From Zobellia laminariae (GTDB lineage: Bacteria > Bacteroidota > Bacteroidia > Flavobacteriales > Flavobacteriaceae), in NCBI RefSeq assembly GCF_009725995.1, contig NZ_RCNS01000002.1, positions 558,001-622,000 on the forward strand: a stretch of DNA of 64,000 bases, read 5' to 3'. A model generated the notes under the pieces. That model worked only from the letters and a program-made list of their open reading frames with translations. It ran no database searches and had not been told where the DNA came from. Shown here in pieces: positions 54,243 through 62,789 of the stretch; the stretch's first letter is position 1, and each line of letters begins with the position of its first letter. Position numbers and translations under genes: made by a program.

Positions 54243-57200
54243 ATGAAAAATATTATTATTCCTATACTTGTTTTGCTTTGTACCTCATTTGCTTTTGGGC
54301 AGGTTTCCCCCGAAGAAAAACAGGCATTACAGGATTTCTATAATGCTACTGGAGGGCCTAACTGGACCAGTGAAAATGATGCTGATACTGCGAACGATTG
54401 GGATTTTTCCGGACCTGTGACCTCAAGTTGGAAAGGAGTTGTTGTCACTGGAGGGAAAATATCCCATTTGCATCTTGCACGAAATGGTTTAGTAGGGAAT
54501 ATTCCTGAAAGTATAGGGGACTTATTGAGCATTAAATCACTTTTATTGTCTGATAATCAACTTTCTGGAAATATTCCAGCAAAGATAGGACAGTTGTTAC
54601 AACTTGAAGGGCTCTATTTATCAAAAAATCAATTAAGTGGTGCAATCCCGGAATCTCTGGGAAATTTAATCAATTTGCAGAGCCTTTTATTGTCGGATAA
54701 CCGGTTAGAAGGAGGAATACCAGTAAGCCTGGGCCAATTAACTAGTTTGATTACACTTTGGTTAAGTAGTAATAATCTTACAGGTAACATACCAGTAAAT
54801 CTAGGTAATTTAACACAGTTGAATATGCTTTTACTGGGTTATAACCAGTTATCGGGAGCCATTCCAGAAGAATTAGGTCAATTAGTCAGTATCAAAACTC
54901 TCAACTTAAGAGACAATTCACTAACAGGTACTATCCCCGATGTACTTTTCAACCTAAAGAATATAGAACAGTTGCATTTAAGTAACAATCTATTTGTCGG
55001 GGGTTTATCAACTAATATAGGGAATATGATTGGTCTCCGATATTTAGACCTCTCCAAAAATCAACTAACTGGATCTATTCCTATAAACTTCGGTGATCTG
55101 TCAAATTTGGAATCTTTGAATTTAGCTGAAAATCAGTTATCTGGATCTATTCCCATAAACCTCGGTAATCTGTCAAATTTGTCAGTTTTGAATTTAGCTG
55201 AAAATCAGTTATCTGGATCGATACCTCAAAGTATAACAAATCTTTCAAATCTATCTAATTTAAATTTAAGCAAAAATGAGCTAACTGGGAAAATTCCCAA
55301 TAATATGGGAAACTTATTAAATATTTCTGTAATTACTCTTAGCTACAATGAGTTGTCAGGTAATATACCTGAGGAAATTTTTACACTACCCAGTCTGTAC
55401 ATATTATGGCTTGACAATAACAATTTAGTAGGATCAATTCCAAATTCTATTGGGTCTGCAACTAACTTATATTATTTATGGCTAAATGGAAACCAACTAA
55501 CGGGGACGATTCCACTTGAAATTGAATCTTTAACAAATTTATCTCATTTGTGGCTTAATGATAACCAATTAACTGGGTTCATACCTTCGAATATTGGTTC
55601 TCTTTCTAATTTGAAAAGTTTGAATTTGAACTTCAATAATCTTAGTGGGCCCATTCCTGAAAGTATAGGATTGTTATCCAAGTTAGAAGGATTACAACTC
55701 CAGGAAAATAATCTATCAGGTAGTCTTCCCGAGAGTATGCGGCAACTGAGCAAGATGAAGACAATGAGACTAAGCAGCAATAAATTGAGCGGCGTAATTC
55801 CGACTGGATTCGCAAATATGACAGATTTAATTTGGTTAGATTTAAATGGTAATATGTTTTTGGGAGATATACCGGATTTCACATCTTTGGATAATCTAAG
55901 TAATTTAGGGTTAGATGACAACGTATTTCAGTTTGGGGATTTCGAGAATGAATATCTAGATTATTTGAGCCTGCCCTTCTTCTACATGAATTCTCAATCA
56001 AACGTTAACGAAACCTCCACCCTATCAATTTCCGTAGGAGCCCCGTTAACCCTACAAACAACAGTAAGCGGTACCCAAAACCATTACCAATGGCTAAAAG
56101 ACGGCAATCCTATTGCAGGAGCACCAGACAGCAGCCAATTTACAATTTCCACCGCCCAACTATCCGATTCGGGAGTATACACCTGTAAAGTGACCAGTGA
56201 TATCGTCACTGGCCTGACCATTGATCGCAATCCAATAACGGTTAACGTTTCTAACGAAGGCGGTCCAACAACACCGATCGACTATAATTACACCGGAGAT
56301 AATTATGTTTATAGTAGAACCTACCAAAAACCGCTTACCACCATACCTAATGCCAAATTTGAAAATGACGATACCTACATTCAGAACATCACCTATTTTG
56401 ACGGTCTAGGCAGACCGATCCAGCAAAACGCCATACGCCAATCACCTAATGACAAAAAAGATATCGTAACCCATATTGGTTATGACGGCTTTGGTAGGCA
56501 AGATAAAGATTGGCTTCCCTTTCATGAGACCCAACAGGGCATCGGTCAATTTAAGACCGGAGATATGAAAGGTGCAACTCGGGCGTACTATAAAACACAC
56601 CAAGACTATAGTACAGATTTCCCTTCGCTGAACACAGAAGATACCAACCCCTATTCAAAAAAAGAATTTGAACCATCCCCGCTCAATAGGGTGCTAAAAC
56701 AAGCGGCACCGGGCGAAGATTGGGCATTGAATAAAGGAGGGGAGGACCATGCTATAGAGTTTGATTACAAATCAAATGCTACAGGAGAAGTACGTTTGTT
56801 TACGGTAGACCTGAGTGGCGGAACGGATAATCCAATCTTAGCAACAACTACAAATTATACAGAAAACGAATTATACAAAACCATTACCAAAGACGAAAAC
56901 CATAGCGGAAGTACAAAAAACCATACTACAGAAGAATTTAAAGATAAACAAGGTAGGGTAGTATTAAAACGTACGTATGCAGATACACCGGCCATTGATC
57001 TAAATAATGATGGTGACACTTTAGACTTGGGGGAACAGGCCCAATTGCAAGCTCCGCACGACACCTACTACGTCTACGACGATTATGGCAACCTAACCTA
57101 CGTACTCCCTCCAAAAATGGAGGCCACCGCGGCAAACTTGGCAACATTAATTACCGATCTACCAGAATTAGGTTACCAATATAAATACGACTATAGAAAC

Positions 57201-60083
57201 CGTCTGGTAGAAAAGAAAATACCTGGCAAGGATTGGGAATATATTGTTTACAATAGACTGGATCAACCCGTTATGACCCAAGATGCCAATATGCGAAGAG
57301 CGCATAATTCAGAGCTGAGTATAGACAGATGGCTTTTTACCAAATATGATGCCTTTGGCCGTGTAGCCTATACGGGTATGCTAGAAAACAATAATGACCG
57401 GAGTTATATGGTTAGTATTGTGGAAGGAGCAGATTCCAACGTGCCTGCACAATACGAGACCGCAAGCCAAGCTCCTATATTGGTTGATGGTATTGACCTC
57501 TATTACACAAATGATGCAAGACCTACCGGTATTATAGAGTTGTATACCGTTAATTATTATGACGATTATAATTTTTTAGCTAGTGAAACCAATTTTAACG
57601 TCCCTTCATCCGTATTCGATGCTGCTGTAGTTAATTATAACGATCAGGAGCCAATTAAGACTAAAGGGTTGGCAACCGGAAGTAAAATAAAGGTATTGGA
57701 TCAGGATAGTTGGATAACTTCGGTATCCGGATATGATACAAAGGGCCGCCCCGTATATACCCGTTCTGTAAACGATTATTTAGAAACAATAGATGTTGTA
57801 GAAAGCAAGTTGGACTTTGTTGGTAAACCGGACAAAGTAAAAACTATCCATACCAGAACCGTTAACAACATAGCAACTACAATAGCCACAATAGATAACT
57901 TTACCTATGACCATGTAGGTAGGCTGTTGGCACAGACCCAGTGTATTGGCGATGCTACTTTAGGAGACAGTTGTGCTGCTAGCGGTACTACTACGGCCAT
58001 TGCAGTAGACTTACCCTTATCAGGTACTATTAATGACACACAAGCAGCAAGCAACAGTATAACCGTAACCAATGCTACCATAATACCGGATGCCCGCCTA
58101 TATATTACAGATGCTACAGGTGGTTCTGGTGAAGCAGAGCTTATAGTGTTGAACACCTATGATGAACTGGGGCAGTTAGAAAACAAAAAAGTAGGTGGCA
58201 ATGCCAACGCAACCAATGTTGTAAGTTCTGCCGGGCTACAAACGGTAGATTATAGGTATAATGTAAGGGGTTGGTTAAAAACCATTAATAATGATCAGCA
58301 AGATGATAATGACCTTTTTAATTTTAACTTAAGATATAATGACCCTGTAGGCGGCACAGCGCTCTTTAATGGGAATATAAGCCAGAGCAATTGGCAAACG
58401 CAAGGAGAGGATAGTAGCTCTAAAACGTATAGTTATAGCTATGATGCGCTAAACCGTATAACGGGAGCGGTAGATAATACAGGGTATTTTGATCTAGGGA
58501 CTACCACAAAACCTATTACCTATGATAAAAACGGTAATATTCAACAACTTCTAAGAATGGGGCATACGGTGTCAATGCCAGATCTTTCTGATAATGATCA
58601 AGATGATAGCGATTACGGTGCTATGGATGACCTATCTTATGTTTATGAAAACAACCAATTACAATCCGTAACGGACGGCGGAGCGGGTACCGGCTTTTTA
58701 GATGGTAATGTTGGTAGTGTAGATTATGTCTATGATACCAACGGCAACATGATCTCTGATGCCAATAAAGGGGTAACAGGTATAACTTATAACCACCTAA
58801 ACCTACCAACGGCATTAACTGTTAATGGCAATGGTAATAACGGTAGTATTAAGTATATTTACGATGCTACTGGGGCAAAGCTCCAGAAAAACGTTCTTAA
58901 AAGTACAGGTAATACGACTACCGATTATGCGGGCAACTATATCTATGAGAACGATAAATTGGCTTTTTTTAGCCAACCAGAAGGAACTGTTTCCCCGAAG
59001 AATATAAACGACTACTCGGCAGGTTTTGATTATACATACGACTACAAAGACCATCTCGGAAATATTAGACTTAGTTATATAGATGCAGATGGCAACGGAA
59101 GTATAGACCCTGCAAATGAAATAGTTAAGGAATCGAACTATTACCCATTTGGATTATCTCATAAAGGATATAACAACAATGTTAGTTCTCTAGGGAATTC
59201 CGTTGCGAAAAAGTATATGTTCGGTGGTAAGGAATCACAAGACGAATTAGGATTAGGTTGGTACGATGTTACTGCCAGAAACTATGACCCTGCACTTGGT
59301 AGATGGATGAATTTAGACCCATTGGCAGAAGCAATGAGAAGGCACAGTCCTTATAACTATGCGTTCAACAACCCGATTTATTTCTTGGATCCTGATGGCA
59401 TGTCTCCTTTTTCGACACATACGGACGAAGACGGTAATGTGTTAGCAGTCTATGACGACGGTGATCTAGGTGTTTATACACATGAGAATGGAACGAAAGT
59501 AGCGGATATTGATAGCTCGCATTCGAATGAGAATACATCAGCCGGTGGAAGCAGAAAAGGAGAAACACTTCATACGTTTTCTTTTGTTGACGGTGCTGAA
59601 CTAGAAGAAGGAAATATAGTTGCTACGGGTAAGATTGATTTTGATAGTAATTGGGCTCAAGATAAAGTACAGACAGTATTGGACGATTCAAATGGCATAG
59701 TGGATTATGGTCTAAATGCCGGTAATGGAGAAGAATTTGATATAAAACTTGATGCTGTTAAAGAGGGCAAAGCTGGTGGTATTTATTATGGTTCTCAAAT
59801 CAAAGATGGAGTTTATGCATCTGCAAGGGATGCCGGAAATTTTGCGGCAGGAGCAAAAGCTGATAACAGTATTTTTTCCAACAGTGATATTATGTATGGA
59901 TATGGAGCTTTCAATACGGGCGGTAATAATGCAAAAAACGCATTGTTTTCCATTGTTTCAGATTTGATTATCAGAATTTCCGGAGGCGACAAAGGTCTAT
60001 TGCAAGCACCTAGTTATGGCGAAGACAAGCAATCATATTTGGGCATAAATGCAGGTATGAAAAATTCTAAATGGTTTGATTAA
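54243..60083 (+). CDS. LRR-Ig-Rhs fusion protein with variable C-terminal region
   Basis: 1946 residues. A signal peptide (LVLLCTSFAFGQ) is followed by about twenty 24-residue LRRs of the LxxNxLxGxIP type (residues about 65-580). Next come one Ig-like domain (YQWLKDGNPIAGAPDSSQFT...GVYTCKV), a DUF6443-like segment (ITYFDGLGRPIQQN) and many YD repeats. The Rhs-associated core (NYYPFGLSHKGY; DPALGRWMNLDPLAE; SPYNYAFNNP) ends at DPDG, residue 1719. The final 227 residues are unlike the core and I do not recognise their fold. This is the position of the toxin or effector part in polymorphic Rhs systems. A small lipoprotein gene overlaps its end. Confidence 0.85.
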   Translation: MKNIIIPILVLLCTSFAFGQVSPEEKQALQDFYNATGGPNWTSENDADTANDWDFSGPVTSSWKGVVVTGGKISHLHLARNGLVGNIPESIGDLLSIKSLLLSDNQLSGNIPAKIGQLLQLEGLYLSKNQLSGAIPESLGNLINLQSLLLSDNRLEGGIPVSLGQLTSLITLWLSSNNLTGNIPVNLGNLTQLNMLLLGYNQLSGAIPEELGQLVSIKTLNLRDNSLTGTIPDVLFNLKNIEQLHLSNNLFVGGLSTNIGNMIGLRYLDLSKNQLTGSIPINFGDLSNLESLNLAENQLSGSIPINLGNLSNLSVLNLAENQLSGSIPQSITNLSNLSNLNLSKNELTGKIPNNMGNLLNISVITLSYNELSGNIPEEIFTLPSLYILWLDNNNLVGSIPNSIGSATNLYYLWLNGNQLTGTIPLEIESLTNLSHLWLNDNQLTGFIPSNIGSLSNLKSLNLNFNNLSGPIPESIGLLSKLEGLQLQENNLSGSLPESMRQLSKMKTMRLSSNKLSGVIPTGFANMTDLIWLDLNGNMFLGDIPDFTSLDNLSNLGLDDNVFQFGDFENEYLDYLSLPFFYMNSQSNVNETSTLSISVGAPLTLQTTVSGTQNHYQWLKDGNPIAGAPDSSQFTISTAQLSDSGVYTCKVTSDIVTGLTIDRNPITVNVSNEGGPTTPIDYNYTGDNYVYSRTYQKPLTTIPNAKFENDDTYIQNITYFDGLGRPIQQNAIRQSPNDKKDIVTHIGYDGFGRQDKDWLPFHETQQGIGQFKTGDMKGATRAYYKTHQDYSTDFPSLNTEDTNPYSKKEFEPSPLNRVLKQAAPGEDWALNKGGEDHAIEFDYKSNATGEVRLFTVDLSGGTDNPILATTTNYTENELYKTITKDENHSGSTKNHTTEEFKDKQGRVVLKRTYADTPAIDLNNDGDTLDLGEQAQLQAPHDTYYVYDDYGNLTYVLPPKMEATAANLATLITDLPELGYQYKYDYRNRLVEKKIPGKDWEYIVYNRLDQPVMTQDANMRRAHNSELSIDRWLFTKYDAFGRVAYTGMLENNNDRSYMVSIVEGADSNVPAQYETASQAPILVDGIDLYYTNDARPTGIIELYTVNYYDDYNFLASETNFNVPSSVFDAAVVNYNDQEPIKTKGLATGSKIKVLDQDSWITSVSGYDTKGRPVYTRSVNDYLETIDVVESKLDFVGKPDKVKTIHTRTVNNIATTIATIDNFTYDHVGRLLAQTQCIGDATLGDSCAASGTTTAIAVDLPLSGTINDTQAASNSITVTNATIIPDARLYITDATGGSGEAELIVLNTYDELGQLENKKVGGNANATNVVSSAGLQTVDYRYNVRGWLKTINNDQQDDNDLFNFNLRYNDPVGGTALFNGNISQSNWQTQGEDSSSKTYSYSYDALNRITGAVDNTGYFDLGTTTKPITYDKNGNIQQLLRMGHTVSMPDLSDNDQDDSDYGAMDDLSYVYENNQLQSVTDGGAGTGFLDGNVGSVDYVYDTNGNMISDANKGVTGITYNHLNLPTALTVNGNGNNGSIKYIYDATGAKLQKNVLKSTGNTTTDYAGNYIYENDKLAFFSQPEGTVSPKNINDYSAGFDYTYDYKDHLGNIRLSYIDADGNGSIDPANEIVKESNYYPFGLSHKGYNNNVSSLGNSVAKKYMFGGKESQDELGLGWYDVTARNYDPALGRWMNLDPLAEAMRRHSPYNYAFNNPIYFLDPDGMSPFSTHTDEDGNVLAVYDDGDLGVYTHENGTKVADIDSSHSNENTSAGGSRKGETLHTFSFVDGAELEEGNIVATGKIDFDSNWAQDKVQTVLDDSNGIVDYGLNAGNGEEFDIKLDAVKEGKAGGIYYGSQIKDGVYASARDAGNFAAGAKADNSIFSNSDIMYGYGAFNTGGNNAKNALFSIVSDLIIRISGGDKGLLQAPSYGEDKQSYLGINAGMKNSKWFD
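55069..55212 (+). repeat. 72-bp tandem duplication inside the LRR array
   Basis: Two consecutive 72-bp units (55069-55140 and 55141-55212) differ at about seven positions. Each encodes three 8-residue thirds of one LRR (GSIPINxGxLSNL...LNLAENQLS). It is the least diverged pair of the array and shows recent expansion in frame. Confidence 0.8.
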
Positions 60084-60459
60084 TGAAAAAAAATTAGTTG
60101 CGATATCCCTTATTTTAATTGTGTTTTTAGGTTGTGATAGCGGTTTGAAAAAAAAAATCATTACATCGGAGGATGGTCTTAACAGCCTTACGATCATAAG
60201 TAAGGATGCCGAGTATTATATATTTAAGGGAAAATTAGACCTTGATAAAATACCTGCTAATGGCTATGTTAAAAATAAAGGTGTTGTAGAACATTTCAAT
60301 GCACTCGTAAAATGGTCAAACGGCCAAGTGGATTTATATCATACTTATGGAGTTTTTGACGAATCTAAGAAACCAAAGGATATTATATTAAACCGTGTTT
60401 CTGTTAAAGAGTTTGAAAGGTTGAAGAAATTACCTGAATATGAATATTTTTATTATTAA
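60076..60459 (+). CDS. Small lipoprotein overlapping the Rhs gene end (candidate immunity protein)
   Basis: 127 residues with a lipoprotein signal (ISLILIVFLGC). The frame opens with a TTG at 60076 inside the Rhs gene. The ATG that overlaps the Rhs stop (TAATG, 60081-60085) is in another frame and reaches a TAG after three codons, unless a -1 slip occurs in the eight-A run that follows it, which would give MKKKLVAIS. The mature part is mixed alpha/beta (AEYYIFKGKLDLDKIPANGYV; WSNGQVDLYHTYGVF) with no recognised family. Position directly after a variable Rhs C-terminus suggests an immunity role; this is inference. Confidence 0.68.
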   Translation: MINEKKLVAISLILIVFLGCDSGLKKKIITSEDGLNSLTIISKDAEYYIFKGKLDLDKIPANGYVKNKGVVEHFNALVKWSNGQVDLYHTYGVFDESKKPKDIILNRVSVKEFERLKKLPEYEYFYY

Positions 60460-60492
60460 ACCGAATTGACGATTTACAATAATCAAAAGATG

Positions 60493-60534
60493 AAAAACCA
60501 CAGCAGGAATGTTGTGGTTTTTTTATGCTTTGAA
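60493..60534 (+). terminator. Intrinsic terminator after the candidate immunity gene
   Basis: Stem AAAAACCACA / TGTGGTTTTT with a ten-base loop is followed by a T-run. Its right edge coincides with the stop codon of the minus-strand remnant at 60533-60752. Confidence 0.8.
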
Positions 60535-60752
60535 ATAAGGCGAATCTTTATAGAGACCGGTATCGATATTACGTGCGATTAGCGCCAACACTTCCTGCCT
60601 TGAAGGGTATTGATGTCCATAACTGTAATTTGTAAGGCAGACTGGGCAGCGTTCGTCTACCAAATGGCATGAACATTTATTACAAAATTTTTGTAGGTTC
60701 TTGATGTCATAACTCTTGCCGAAGAAATCATATTGCCATCGGTACTGTAAGT
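60533..60752 (-). pseudogene. 3' end of a zinc-ribbon-like gene, truncated at a REP element
   Basis: On the minus strand an open frame encodes about 73 residues with a zinc-ribbon-like CNKCSCH...ERCPVC and then YPSRQEVLALIARNIDTGLY before its stop. It has no start codon, and going upstream it runs straight into the REP at 60753, where the frame stops. It looks like the tail of a real gene whose front has been replaced. Family unknown. Confidence 0.5.
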
Positions 60753-60797
60753 CCCCCGCTAGCGCTCGACTGTGTCGGGTGCCGTACCGAGTAAGAA
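60753..60797 (+). repeat. REP element 1 (forward)
   Basis: It starts CCCCCGCTAGCGCTCG, has an imperfect hairpin, then GTGCCGTACCGAGTAAGAA. The same layout recurs at 60985, 61069 and 61876. Confidence 0.85.
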
Positions 60798-60837
60798 CGA
60801 AACAGTAAGAAATAGAAATTATACTGTAAAGTAAAAA

Positions 60838-60984
60838 CCATAGTACTATATTATGGTTTTTTTATTTTAAGAATATCTATGCGGGCACTCGTTGCAAACG
60901 AGCGCTAGCGACTATATGTGATAAACAAAAAGTATCATTAATAGTTTTTGTATTTTGTAATGTATGAGTAGAAAATATAAGTTT
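60838..60984 (+). repeat. Duplicated RAYT upstream region and first seven codons (copy A)
   Basis: About 147 bp matches 61155-61302 closely. It includes the hairpin TAGTACTA...TATGG, an inverted REP (60883-60910), the AT-rich promoter segment and an ATG (60964) with the first seven RAYT codons (MSRKYKF). It then passes directly into REP 2. The truncated frame encodes nothing further, so this is a partial gene copy. Confidence 0.85.
60883..60910 (-). repeat. REP element 1' (inverted)
   Basis: GGGCACTCGTTGCAAACGAG plus CGCTAGCG; read on the minus strand it is the REP head. The arms GCACTCGTT / AACGAGCGC pair over nine positions (one G-T) around a three-base loop. It is the best-preserved hairpin of the set. 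Confidence 0.85.
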
Positions 60985-61029
60985 CCCCCGCTAGCGCTCG
61001 TCTGCGACGGGTGCCGTACCGAGTAAGAA
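60985..61029 (+). repeat. REP element 2 (forward)
   Basis: CCCCCGCTAGCGCTCG, hairpin, GTGCCGTACCGAGTAAGAA; it abuts the truncated RAYT copy with no intervening base. Confidence 0.85.
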
Positions 61030-61068
61030 TGAGACGATGGTAATATTAAAAAATGTAACAATCATAAG

Positions 61069-61113
61069 CTCCCGCTAGCCCCCGTTTGTAACGAGTGTCG
61101 TACCGATTAAGAA
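61069..61113 (+). repeat. REP element 3 (forward, diverged)
   Basis: CTCCCGCTAGCCCCCG, then TTTGTAACGAGTGTCGTACC and GATTAAGAA. It keeps the REP layout with several changes in the head and stem. Confidence 0.75.
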
Positions 61114-61200
61114 GGTAGGAGTTGGGGTGACAAGTAATAAAAATAAACATAAGCTATAGTACTGTACTATGGCTTTTTATTTTAAGAATAATAGCTATGT

Positions 61201-61228
61201 GGGCACTCGTTACAAACGAGCGCTAGCA
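61201..61228 (-). repeat. REP element 2' (inverted), upstream of the RAYT gene
   Basis: GGGCACTCGTTACAAACGAG plus CGCTAGC, within the intact copy of the duplicated upstream region, 53 bp before the RAYT start. Confidence 0.85.
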
Positions 61229-61281
61229 ACCATATGTGATAAACAAAAAGTATTTTTAATAGTTTTTGTATTTTGTAATGT

Positions 61282-61839
61282 ATGAGTAGAAAATATAAGT
61301 TTCATAACAAAACAGGTCTGTATTTTGTTTCTTTTGCTACTGTAAATTGGATAGACGTTTTTACAAGACAGTTATATTTTAGCGTATTAGCAGAAAGTAT
61401 AGACTTTTGTAGAAAAGAAAAAGGTATGGAAGTCTATGCCTATTGCTTTATGCCAAGTCATGTGCACTTAATATTTAGATCTGCAAAGGAACAACCGATG
61501 GAATTATTACGAGACTTTAAAAAGTATACTTCAAAAAAAGTTATAGACGCTATAGAAAATAATGCTCATGAAAGTAGAAAAGAGTGGCTTTTGTGGTTTT
61601 TCGAAAGAGCAGGAAAGAAACAAGGCAATGTATCTAAATATCAGTTTTGGCAACACCATAATAAACCTATTGAACTTTGGAGTACAGCAGTAATAAAACA
61701 AAAGATAGATTACATTCATAACAACGCTGTAGAATCTGGTTTTGTCACAGATGCTGTAGATTGGAAATATAGTAGTGCAAGAAACTTTGAAGGAGACAAG
61801 ACTACTTTGGAAATAGACGATATTGGTTTCATGAGTTAG
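61282..61839 (+). CDS. REP-associated tyrosine transposase (RAYT, Y1_Tnp family)
   Basis: 185 residues. The HUH motif is His60-Val-His62 (PSHVHLIF) and the catalytic tyrosine is Tyr144 (KIDYIHNNAVESG), both as in the TnpA-REP family related to IS200/IS605 transposases. These enzymes nick single-stranded DNA at REP hairpins. The gene is flanked by forward REPs on both sides and has an inverted REP in its upstream region, the usual RAYT arrangement. The duplicated upstream segment at 60838-60984 keeps only the first seven codons. Confidence 0.92.
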   Translation: MSRKYKFHNKTGLYFVSFATVNWIDVFTRQLYFSVLAESIDFCRKEKGMEVYAYCFMPSHVHLIFRSAKEQPMELLRDFKKYTSKKVIDAIENNAHESRKEWLLWFFERAGKKQGNVSKYQFWQHHNKPIELWSTAVIKQKIDYIHNNAVESGFVTDAVDWKYSSARNFEGDKTTLEIDDIGFMS

Positions 61840-61875
61840 TTATTAGCTTACCCACTTTTTACGAATGTCTGTGAT

Positions 61876-61920
61876 TTCCCCCGCTAGCGCTAGTTTGTAA
61901 TTAGTGGCGGTCAGAGTAAA
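61876..61920 (+). repeat. REP element 4 (forward, diverged), downstream of RAYT
   Basis: CCCCCGCTAGCGCTAG, an altered hairpin (TTTGTAATTAGTGGCGG) and an AGAGTAAAAA end. It is the most decayed forward copy. Confidence 0.7.
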
Positions 61921-62040
61921 AAGATAAAGAGGCTAAGAACCCAAATAGTTATATTAAGGTCTTTTAGTATAATAGTTTAGCTAGTTTGTAAGTTTATACC
62001 GTTATAAGTAAACAGAAAAGAGTAATCCAATGTATTAAAG

Positions 62041-62385
62041 TTAAATACCAATCTGCTTTTGAAAAAGTGTGTAGTTTATAAACGCAAAGAAAAGCTCAGA
62101 TAAGTTAATAAGCATAAAGGCGGTTATTGCCTGATATAAAGCATGACGTTCAATTAAAATGGAATATACAATTAACGAAAAAAATAAAATTATGGGTATA
62201 AAAACAATGAGCAATGTATATTGAAATTGTTTTTAGTGTTTAAAAGCACCTAAGTCCAATATAAATTGTTTTATTTTCTGCTTCCCCACATGGGTTAATA
62301 GAAGGTTAATTATAGCAATACATAGACTTTCGAGCGCAAACCAAAGGCTATCATTTTTCAGAATATATTTGTTATTAGAGTTCGT
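62041..62385 (-). pseudogene. Decayed membrane-protein gene
   Basis: One minus-strand frame encodes about 114 residues with three hydrophobic segments (LWFALESLCIAIINLLL; YTLLIVFIPIILFFSLIVYS; LYQAITAFMLINLSELFFAF). It is interrupted by a TAA at 62233-62235 and lacks a start before another stop near 62385. Composition is typical of a membrane protein rather than of random sequence. Family unknown. The surrounding 61921-62040 and 62386-62567 show no gene. Confidence 0.42.
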
Positions 62386-62567
62386 TTAAACTTTTTTCAG
62401 TAAATTAACCAGAGCACTATGTTAGGTTCTATAATTTCACTTTTATAAAAATATACTTACGTATGTTTATTCTTTAATATCGTTAAAACTTATATTTAGA
62501 TATATCTTCACTAATACGCATAAACATCAAAGTTATTTTATTTAATGCTACACTAATGACTTTTAAA

Positions 62568-62597
62568 ACAAGCAACTTATAGTCATAAGTTGCTTGT
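62568..62597. terminator. 13-bp perfect hairpin, terminator-like
   Basis: ACAAGCAACTTAT-agtc-ATAAGTTGCTTGT is a perfect stem. On the minus strand it is followed by a short T-run. No intact gene lies just upstream of it in either direction. Confidence 0.45.
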
Positions 62598-62643
62598 TAG
62601 TTATCAAGAATTAATAATGGGTATACATTATTTTCTTCATAAA

Positions 62644-62660
62644 AATCGTTAGCAACGATT
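62644..62660. repeat. Small palindrome upstream of the secreted protein
   Basis: AATCGTT-AGC-AACGATT has perfect 7-bp arms with a three-base loop. It shares the CGTT...AACG stem style of the REPs but lacks their head, so it may be a REP relic or an operator. Confidence 0.35.
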
Positions 62661-62789
62661 AAGCATCTATTGGAGTTTTGAAAAATGATGTTGTTGAACG
62701 AAATTTCGCTGATTTTATATCAGACGGCATTGTAGCTATTTTTAAAAGGGGTATTTTACTAAGCTTATTAAAAATAAAAACATCAAGCT

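Noticed and set aside
54338..55921. Minus-strand frames within the LRR region
   Set aside because: They mirror the repetitive LRR codons (Leu/Asn rich becomes Lys/Leu/Ser rich); no start context or motif.
59400..60083. Assigning a named toxin activity to the Rhs C-terminus
   Set aside because: No nuclease, deaminase, ADP-ribosyltransferase or pore motif could be recognised by eye; left as unknown.
60753..61920. Repeated GCTAGCG units as a CRISPR array
   Set aside because: Units are hairpins in both orientations with irregular spacing and variable sequence, and no cas genes are present; the RAYT gene explains them.
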